The notes beneath the pieces are model-generated. The model searched no databases and was not told the origin of the DNA. It worked only from the letters and a program-made list of their open reading frames with translations. Below are positions 58,567 to 64,000 of a stretch of 64,000 nt of DNA, piece after piece. This DNA is from Treponema sp. GTDB taxonomy: Bacteria > Spirochaetota > Spirochaetia > Treponematales > Treponemataceae. The position numbers were made by a program, and so were the translations under genes. The stretch covers positions 1-64,000 of the forward strand of contig JAGBIY010000002.1 of assembly GCA_017934745.1 (NCBI GenBank), read 5' to 3'. Numbering within the stretch: position 1 is the first letter of the stretch; each line of letters begins with the position of its first letter.

Positions 58567-58578
58567 TCTTTTATCTTA

Positions 58579-58588
58579 TCGTACGTTT
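58579..58588. other. Mpi-like recombination core, copy 2
   Basis: Plus strand tcgtacgttt, identical to 58090-58099. Confidence 0.35.
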
Positions 58589-58864
58589 TCCAAAAAATCC
58601 ACAGATTCTTTTTTGCATTGCGAAGCCCGCTACGCTGTGCAATGCGTTGTCGAGTCGATTTCGCGAACACGGATGGATAAACGCTGTGTAAAATTTTGGA
58701 AAATTCCACTGATGATTTCTACTAAAAGTCGCTTTTTTCTATAATAAAAAAACTGTTATTCCGATAAATTTACTGTTAGATTCTAGGTTTTTTGTAACTA
58801 TCGGGCATTTTGTTTTTTCTATTCTTTTCTTCAATAAGAGGACGGAAATTTGAAAATTCAAAAC

Positions 58865-58893
58865 TTGACGACAGAAAAAGAAGAACTTAGAAT
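58865..58893 (+). promoter_or_regulatory. Promoter of the right module (A2-B2-C2)
   Basis: TTGACG (58865-58870) and TAGAAT (58888-58893) are 17 bases apart. It lies inside the segment between the inverted repeats, so an inversion of that segment would redirect it towards A1. The AT-rich stretch 58608-58864 contains a gcattgc/gcaatgc hairpin (58613-58644) and no gene that I can see. Confidence 0.6.
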
Positions 58894-58922
58894 GGCAAAT
58901 TAAGCTGGACGTTTGAAAAAAC

Positions 58923-58985
58923 CGTTGGTTTAAAACGCCCATTAACTAAAAATGGAGGATTTTTATGAAAAAAATCATTGGCGCG
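58923..58985 (+). repeat. Right inverted repeat (5' flank of A2)
   Basis: CGTTGGTTTAAAACGCCCA (58923-58941), 8 variable bases, aaaatggaggattttt, then ATGAAAAAAATCATTGGCGC. Inverted relative to 56920-56983; the first 19 bases match exactly. Confidence 0.82.
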
Positions 58986-60173
58986 GCGCTTGCGACTTCG
59001 ATGCTCGCGGGTTCTGCATTTGCTGCGGATTTGAGTTTCTCTTATTCTGGCAATAACTACTTTAATGTATCGAACACAGCGAAGCAAACATACGGTTACG
59101 ATGCGGCAGCTCGAGCTGACTGCTTGTCTGTGGGACTTTCAAATGAAAGTGCCGGTGTCGTACTTGATTTCGACTACGATGGCGGAAGTTTCGTGCAAGA
59201 TCAGTACTATGCTTGGATGACATTCAGTCTTCCAGTTGGAAACTTGCAGATTACGGCAGGTAACTGGAGCGGAATCTATTCTGACGACGTTACTGCAGAC
59301 GCTGGAGACCTTGATGGCGAAGATTTCATCCTCTGGGATATGGGCGTCTTGAATCCGAACGGCTCTGTTGGAGCGAATTCCGACGACCTCACATACGATG
59401 CGGTAAATGACGAGAACGTTCTTTCTACAGTCTTCGCTTGGACGCTTTCCGACTCCCTCCCAGGCTCACTTCTCTTGAAAGGCGGAATCGTTTCTGTTGA
59501 CGAGTACGACTCATTCAAGGCACAGAACGGAAACGACGCTTCTTGGAAGTCAGGATTCGTTGGTGAAGTCGCCTACAGGCAGGACGGACTCGTGAACATC
59601 GACTTCGCTTTCAAGAACTTCAGGAAGTCTGACGCTTCTTTCGCACTCTTCGTAAGCCCTCTCATGGTCGAGAACCTTGAGGCTACTCTCGGTTTGACAC
59701 TCGCTACGGAGCTTCCTTCTGTGTCGAAAATCACAGCGAAGAAAAGCGACCTCTACGACAGAGTGTTCGATTTCGCAATCGACCTCCGCGCCCGCTATCA
59801 GTTCTCAGACGCATTGTCTTTGACAACTGCCCACAACTTCACAATCTACAACTCTTATGATGTTGCGGCTACTTCTGACGAGACGACATACGATGACACA
59901 TTCGTCGGAATGGCGAACCAGATTGCAATCGCATACAAAATCGCCGAGAACCTCACTGCGAAAATCAACTATCAGCAGTACACGAAACAGGCGTTCGAGT
60001 ATCACGATAACTGCTTCTTCGATTACGTCTACTTCACTCCATCTGTTGAAATCGCTGCCACAGAGAAAGCCACTGTCACAGTCGGCTCTCGCTTCGCTTG
60101 GGAAAACGTTGGACATGAGGGCAACGAAAGCCTCTTTGTCACGATTCCTGTAATCTTCAGCTTCAACTACTAA
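58965..60173 (+). CDS. Right-module outer-membrane barrel protein A2
   Basis: A 402-residue protein with ggagga upstream of ATG. Signal peptide MKKIIGAALATSMLAGSAFAA; mature start DLSFSYSGNNYFNVSN; C-terminus FVTIPVIFSFNY. Full-length paralogue of A1 (55760), with conserved blocks VVLDFDYDGGSFVQDQYYAWMTFSLPVGNLQITAGNWSG, ADAGDLDGEDF and VGEVAYRQDGLVNIDFA. First gene of the right module. Confidence 0.85.
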   Translation: MKKIIGAALATSMLAGSAFAADLSFSYSGNNYFNVSNTAKQTYGYDAAARADCLSVGLSNESAGVVLDFDYDGGSFVQDQYYAWMTFSLPVGNLQITAGNWSGIYSDDVTADAGDLDGEDFILWDMGVLNPNGSVGANSDDLTYDAVNDENVLSTVFAWTLSDSLPGSLLLKGGIVSVDEYDSFKAQNGNDASWKSGFVGEVAYRQDGLVNIDFAFKNFRKSDASFALFVSPLMVENLEATLGLTLATELPSVSKITAKKSDLYDRVFDFAIDLRARYQFSDALSLTTAHNFTIYNSYDVAATSDETTYDDTFVGMANQIAIAYKIAENLTAKINYQQYTKQAFEYHDNCFFDYVYFTPSVEIAATEKATVTVGSRFAWENVGHEGNESLFVTIPVIFSFNY

Positions 60174-60204
60174 TTTTGAGTGAGAATCCTTTGGAGGAAT
60201 TGAA

Positions 60205-61554
60205 ATGAAAAAAATCGTAAGCGCAATGGCATTGGGAGCTCTTGTTCTTGGAGCCGCCTCTGCCGAGACAAAAATAAGCATCAACTATAGAAACGGAGCC
60301 AACATCTACGCTGGAACTTTTGCAGGCGACAACGCTGATGCGACAAAGACATTCTTGAACCAGGTTGGATACAACGGTGGAAAAGATAGCGTGACGCTCT
60401 CTGCCGCTGGAGAAATCTTCAACTTCAAACTTTGCGTGCAGCCGACAGTCAAGAGCGACGCTCTCGCTGCCAACTTGCTTGAATTCGGCGCGAAGTACGG
60501 TCTCGACGACCTCGGAATTCCTGGAACAATCCATGCGATGGGTGGTTTCTGGGCTGATGGACAGTCGAACGGAAATATCAGAATCACGACAGACGCCTCA
60601 AACTTCGAGGGTCTCGACTGGGAAGGAAACAAGCCTGGTTCAATTTTCAAAGGCCGCCCGAACACGTTCGTGACGAACATGGTCGATTTCGGTCTCGATC
60701 AGGAGTACTTCACAGGTGTCGTCGACTATACTCTGCCTTTGGACTCTCTCTCTCTCAAAGTCTTGGGTTCTGTCATGACAGACCGCGCTGTGAAAGATGC
60801 AGGTACTACTACAGGTCTTGCAGTGAAGAACGACGGAGCGTACTCTTGGGGCGTGAACGTGAACGCAAAAGTTCCTGGAGTTGTTGAACTCGAGGCTCTC
60901 GCCAAGGGAAATCCAAAGTGGAACACAGTGTTGAACGAGGACGGCGACGATTACGCTGGAGCAATGGCTCTCGGCTTCTACGCAATGCCTCTCATGGTTG
61001 ACGGTCTCAAGCTCGCGGTTGGTGGCTCTTTGGGCTTCCTCGACGGTGGAGTTTCGGATATCGCTGTTGACCTCCGCGCCAACTACAAAGTCAACGACGC
61101 TCTTTCAATCACTTCTTACAACAACATCTCTGTCGTGAAGCAGTCTGCCGACGCTGGCAAGGCAACTACAGACGAGTACTTCAACGCCCAGTTCGGACGC
61201 AGCTACTTTGGTTCCAGCAACGACCAGAAGGGTAGTGCTGAGAAGGGAACTACAGGTCTCTGGAACATGATCGGATTCGCCTACAAGGTCAGCCCGACAA
61301 TCACTGCCCGCCTCTCAATCGAGGAGCAGACAATGCTTTCCCGCAACGAGACATCAAAGGATAAGGGCGACGACTACAAACTCGGAACAACACTCCGCTT
61401 CACACCTGCTGTTGAACTCACAGCTGTCAAGGGTGCGTCAATCCTCGCTGGTGTCACATGCGCTATGCAGGGTGTCGGCTCTGACGACGAGGTTTACGGC
61501 GAAGCTGTAGACTGGTTCTGGGGAATCCCGGTTCTCTTCCGTGTGAAGATGTAG
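60205..61554 (+). CDS. Right-module outer-membrane barrel protein B2
   Basis: A 449-residue protein with ggagga upstream. Signal peptide MKKIVSAMALGALVLGAASAE, then TKISINYRNGANIYAGTFAGD, ending IPVLFRVKM. Paralogue of B1 (54428); shared blocks include LNQVGYNGGKDSVTLSAAGEIFNFKLCVQP and NPKWN...GFYAMPLMVDGLKLAVGG. Starts 31 bases after A2. Together with A2 and the lipoprotein gene it mirrors the left module. Confidence 0.85.
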   Translation: MKKIVSAMALGALVLGAASAETKISINYRNGANIYAGTFAGDNADATKTFLNQVGYNGGKDSVTLSAAGEIFNFKLCVQPTVKSDALAANLLEFGAKYGLDDLGIPGTIHAMGGFWADGQSNGNIRITTDASNFEGLDWEGNKPGSIFKGRPNTFVTNMVDFGLDQEYFTGVVDYTLPLDSLSLKVLGSVMTDRAVKDAGTTTGLAVKNDGAYSWGVNVNAKVPGVVELEALAKGNPKWNTVLNEDGDDYAGAMALGFYAMPLMVDGLKLAVGGSLGFLDGGVSDIAVDLRANYKVNDALSITSYNNISVVKQSADAGKATTDEYFNAQFGRSYFGSSNDQKGSAEKGTTGLWNMIGFAYKVSPTITARLSIEEQTMLSRNETSKDKGDDYKLGTTLRFTPAVELTAVKGASILAGVTCAMQGVGSDDEVYGEAVDWFWGIPVLFRVKM

Positions 61555-61707
61555 TTTTCCGACCAAGAGGTCGAAAAACTACCAAGAAATTCGCTATGCG
61601 AATTTCTCGTACACATGTCGTTGGCAGAAAGTCAGCGGCGTGTGAGCAAAAAAACAAAAAAACTCTCTGCTTTTTCCAAAAGCGGAGAGCAAAAAAAGGA
61701 GTTAAAA

Positions 61708-62421
61708 ATGAAAAAGATTTCAAGCGTTATTCTTGCTGCTGTAGCCCTTGCGGCTTTCGGTTTCGTTTCTTGCGACCACGACTATTCAAACTCGGACATT
61801 CAGGCTGGAACACCGTCCAAAGTCAAACAGGCGGAGATTGACGCTGCCAATAAGGGCGGTTCTGAGAACTTGGGTTCAGCAACTGTAAAATATCTGACAC
61901 TTGATTCATATACTGCAAATTCATCAAGTGTAACACCCGATTGGACTGCAACAGTCTCAAAGACAGCTCTTGTGACAGCGTCAGATTTGACATGGACACT
62001 GAATGCGGGTGCTGCGCATTCTCAGTGGGATGTGAAACTTGGCAATAATGGTGTCGCAGAAGCCCAGCTTGAAGAGCAGACAACGGGCGATACAACAGAG
62101 CCGTACACACTCGCAAGCGTTTCATTCACCATCACAGCTGTGAAAGACATAAAACTCAAGACGATTTCTGCGATAACGTCAAGTGGAAAAACTCCAACCG
62201 GAATAACTTGCTATGTTGATGATGTTTCAAAAGCGACAGGTGCTTTGTATTCAGGGGCGACAAAGGCATATCAGCTGAGTGATGCGTCCTTGGGCGACAC
62301 CGTTGTTGCGGCTGGCTCTACAGCCGTCATCAAGATTACATGTGACAAAACTTCAACAACAAGCGGTGCAAAAGTTGACTTTGGTCAGATTGTTCTTACT
62401 GTTGAAGATGCTACTGAATAG
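61708..62421 (+). CDS. Right-module lipoprotein C2
   Basis: A 237-residue lipoprotein: MKKISSVILAAVALAAFGFVSCDHDYSN, lipobox FVSC. ATG 61708 follows aaaggag; the frame is open upstream through a hairpin region but without a ribosome site. The Ser/Thr-rich body (YLTLDSYTANSSSVTPDWTATVSKTALVTASDLTWTLNAG...) is beta-type and contains no named domain. It occupies the position of C1 in the left module but does not align with it beyond the signal region. Two stem-loops lie between B2 and this gene (61585-61607 and 61664-61690). Confidence 0.72.
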   Translation: MKKISSVILAAVALAAFGFVSCDHDYSNSDIQAGTPSKVKQAEIDAANKGGSENLGSATVKYLTLDSYTANSSSVTPDWTATVSKTALVTASDLTWTLNAGAAHSQWDVKLGNNGVAEAQLEEQTTGDTTEPYTLASVSFTITAVKDIKLKTISAITSSGKTPTGITCYVDDVSKATGALYSGATKAYQLSDASLGDTVVAAGSTAVIKITCDKTSTTSGAKVDFGQIVLTVEDATE

Positions 62422-62442
62422 TTAGCAGTGAAATGCTGAAAA

Positions 62443-62482
62443 AAACGGGTGCTCACACAATCTGTGGCACCCGTTTTTTTTG
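62443..62482. terminator. Bidirectional terminator after C2
   Basis: Stem aaacgggtgc/gcacccgttt with A run before and T run after; serves C2 on plus and the gene at 62497 on minus. Confidence 0.88.
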
Positions 62483-62496
62483 AGCAATGCAAGAAA

Positions 62497-63066
62497 CTAT
62501 TTCTTTGTAACTTCGACTTTAGAAAGTCTAACAGCTCGGGCAGTATTTCCTGTCACAAAATAGTAAGTACCTGCTGCAATGTTTGAATATGTGATTGTTG
62601 CAGCACCTGTTCCTCCTGTTACAGATACAGTTCCGGCAGTTTCAGCCGTTCCTGTTGTTGCAGAGTGTGGCACAAGAGTTGAATATGTACTATCAGAATA
62701 CAAGCCATTAGAGGCTGATTCATTAGAACTGCTCGTAGAACCGATTGTCAAAACAAGGTCTGCATTTCCTCCGATGACGATTTTTGCAGCACCAGCTTTG
62801 TCTTTTGCGATTTCGACTGATGCAACAGAGCCGTCTGAAGAAGTTCTATAGATATTTCCGCTACCAGTGATAGAAAGGCAATCAGCTACCAATGTTGCAC
62901 CATCTGCAGAGGCTTTATCAGCACTAACGCCTGTAACATCTTTAGCTTCCCATGTCCATGATTCAAAATCAGTCTCTTCTTCCTCGTCAGAACCGCCCTT
63001 ATCGGAAGTTTTTGCATGAAATTCGGATTTTGTTGCATTTTTCCGAATTTTATTGAAAAAAAACAT
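62497..63066 (-). CDS. Surface-type protein lacking its signal peptide
   Basis: A 189-residue frame. From residue about 20 (SDKGGSDEEEETDFESWTWEAKDVTGVSADKASADGATLVADCLSITGSGNIYRTSSDGSVASVEIAKDKAG...) it reads like the mature part of a treponemal lipoprotein or pectate-lyase-like surface protein, ending TAGTVSVTGGTGAATITYSNIAAGTYYFVTGNTARAVRLSKVEVTKK. The first 20 residues (MFFFNKIRKNATKSEFHAKT) are neither a signal peptide nor typical, and the ribosome site is poor. Probably a 5'-truncated gene whose export signal was replaced when the divergent AbiE pair arrived. Confidence 0.55.
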   Translation of the reverse strand: MFFFNKIRKNATKSEFHAKTSDKGGSDEEEETDFESWTWEAKDVTGVSADKASADGATLVADCLSITGSGNIYRTSSDGSVASVEIAKDKAGAAKIVIGGNADLVLTIGSTSSSNESASNGLYSDSTYSTLVPHSATTGTAETAGTVSVTGGTGAATITYSNIAAGTYYFVTGNTARAVRLSKVEVTKK

Positions 63067-63086
63067 GTCTTTGTATATCCTAGATC

Positions 63087-63671
63087 ATGGCTATGAAAGA
63101 GTTGTGCATGGGGCAGTTTATTTTTTCCACCACGGAACTTCTTGAAGCGGGGGGTTCGTACTATTCTATCAGGAAAATGGTCTCTGAGAGGAAACTTTCA
63201 AGATTGAACAAATGCTATTACGAAAATATGCATTATTCAGGCGAACCAAACGATTTTTTTTATCTCAAGGCGTTTGTTCCAGATGGAGTAGTTTGTCTTT
63301 TGACTGCGGCCGTCCATCACGGACTTTCAACATACAGACCAGACTGCATAGATGTCGCTGTAAAGAACAAGGCTAAAATGTCATCGGCAAATCCAGCAGT
63401 TCCGATTAAACTGCACTATTTTTCAATGCCAAGGCTGAATTTGGGCGTACAAAAAATGGAATTGGATGGAAATTCGTTTCTCGTCTACGATGTCGAAAAG
63501 ACGGTTGTAGATATAGTCTCAAGCAGAAACAAAGTCGGAATCGAGGAGACAAGGGAAATTTTGACGAACTACCTCTCGCGAACCGACAGAGATTTGAACA
63601 AGTTGTGCCGGTACGCAGACGCTCTTTCATGTCGCACCACTCTTCAAAACTACCTGGATGTGCTCCTATGA
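63087..63671 (+). CDS. abiEi: AbiEi-family antitoxin
   Basis: A 194-residue protein. An N-terminal winged helix (IFSTTELLEAGGSYYSIRKMVSERKLSRLNKCYYE) is followed by the AbiEi core: DGVVCLLTAAVHHGLSTYRPDCIDVAVKN, IKLHYFSMPRLNLGVQKMELDGNSFLVYDVEKTVVDIVSSRNKVG, DLNKLCRYADAL. AbiEi represses the operon and counteracts the nucleotidyltransferase toxin in this type IV toxin-antitoxin/abortive-infection system. It overlaps the toxin gene by ATGA. Confidence 0.9.
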   Translation: MAMKELCMGQFIFSTTELLEAGGSYYSIRKMVSERKLSRLNKCYYENMHYSGEPNDFFYLKAFVPDGVVCLLTAAVHHGLSTYRPDCIDVAVKNKAKMSSANPAVPIKLHYFSMPRLNLGVQKMELDGNSFLVYDVEKTVVDIVSSRNKVGIEETREILTNYLSRTDRDLNKLCRYADALSCRTTLQNYLDVLL

Positions 63672-64000
63672 ATCCCCAAAGCATAAAAGACAGACTGAAA
63701 AACATCGCTAAATCCAATGGCACAATTCTTCAGGAGCAACTGACCGCATACGCTCTTGAAAGGACAATATTTCGCATAGGAAAATCCCGATACTGTGAGA
63801 ACTTTTCTCTCAAAGGCGGAATTCTCTTGTATGCGCTTTATGACAAGAACTACCCCCGTATTACAAGCGACATAGACTTGAGGGCGGATTCAATTAGTTC
63901 TGACGAAAATGAAATGCATCGTGTTTTTTCTGAAATTTTTTCCATAAATTTTGACGATGGAATCGAATATGACTTTTCCACCCTGAAAACCGCTCCAATA
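63668..64000 (+). CDS. abiEii: AbiEii-family nucleotidyltransferase toxin (partial)
   Basis: Runs off the window end. ATG 63668 overlaps the antitoxin stop codon. The first 111 residues begin MNPQSIKDRLKNIAKSNGTILQEQL and contain FSLKGGILLYALYDKNYPRITSDIDLRADS, the GG...DIDL nucleotidyltransferase motif with the two metal-binding acidic residues. AbiEii toxins modify tRNA or related targets using nucleotides. Complete coding sequence is not available here. Confidence 0.9.
   Translation, partial: MNPQSIKDRLKNIAKSNGTILQEQLTAYALERTIFRIGKSRYCENFSLKGGILLYALYDKNYPRITSDIDLRADSISSDENEMHRVFSEIFSINFDDGIEYDFSTLKTAPI

Noticed and set aside
1..64000. CRISPR array, integron integrase, tRNA or rRNA genes
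   Set aside because: Looked for on both strands; the only regular repeats are the BspA units and the duplications described, no tyrosine recombinase frame exists, and no cloverleaf or rRNA sequence was recognised.

Overview
The window reads as a chromosomal segment of a host-associated spirochaete, most likely genus Treponema. Supporting this are an archaeal-type phenylalanyl-tRNA synthetase alpha chain, BspA/TpLRR leucine-rich repeats, many lipoproteins with spirochaete-style lipoboxes, a CheD chemotaxis deamidase, a bactofilin plus LytM peptidase pair, a spirochaete-type conserved protein (DUF5312-like), and paired outer-membrane barrel proteins ending in Phe/Tyr/Met. The window contains no rRNA, tRNA or CRISPR array that I could recognise.

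Layout. 1-3.9 kb: surface/secreted proteins and a probable alpha-helical pore-forming toxin (Hbl/ClyA-like architecture) with a helical partner. 3.9-8.4 kb: an AT-rich accessory region with three attC-like recombination sites delimiting gene cassettes (membrane proteins, a HigBA toxin-antitoxin pair, a nonsense-interrupted cassette gene), four hairpin modules with differing arms but a common downstream motif, then a Fic enzyme with repeated operator-like sites. No integron integrase is present, so this is a CALIN-like array. 8.4-12 kb: a BspA-like repeat protein, a DUF4365-like protein and a palindrome-rich gap. 12.2-15.3 kb: an NrtR-like Nudix protein, then an SPFH protein and an NAD-kinase-like protein probably in one operon. 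15.4-32 kb: mostly housekeeping and envelope genes (MATE pump, CBM48 protein, metK, pheS, rhomboid, GGDEF, dus, tatD, LytM/bactofilin, YaaR/PSP1). 32-39.3 kb: a complete RND efflux operon under a double-headed TetR regulator, ending in a PII-like protein. 39.4-46.5 kb: TPR lipoprotein, ParA/MinD ATPase, MCP-like coiled coil and CheD; metallo-hydrolase; sirtuin; and a DUF3793-flavodoxin operon behind tandem DtxR-type dyads and a structured leader with a terminator. 46.6-52.7 kb: a small RNA, a VIT/VWA protein, an AAA+ ATPase, a LolA-like protein and a frameshifted vapD next to a poly-G tract.

The most striking part is 52.9-62.4 kb. Two three-gene modules (barrel protein A, barrel protein B, lipoprotein C) face away from each other, like mirror images, around a 2 kb segment carrying an Mpi-type serine DNA invertase. 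The divergent A genes start with nearly the same upstream sequence in inverted orientation. The invertase segment also contains a tandem duplication with paired small-RNA-like units whose stem covaries between copies, and a 22-residue hydrophobic peptide gene resembling a type I toxin. I infer a surface-protein phase-variation locus; inversion itself is not shown by a single sequence. The window ends inside an AbiE toxin-antitoxin pair.

Gene starts were chosen from ribosome binding sites and family length; several are shorter than the longest open frame. All promoter and operator calls are by eye.
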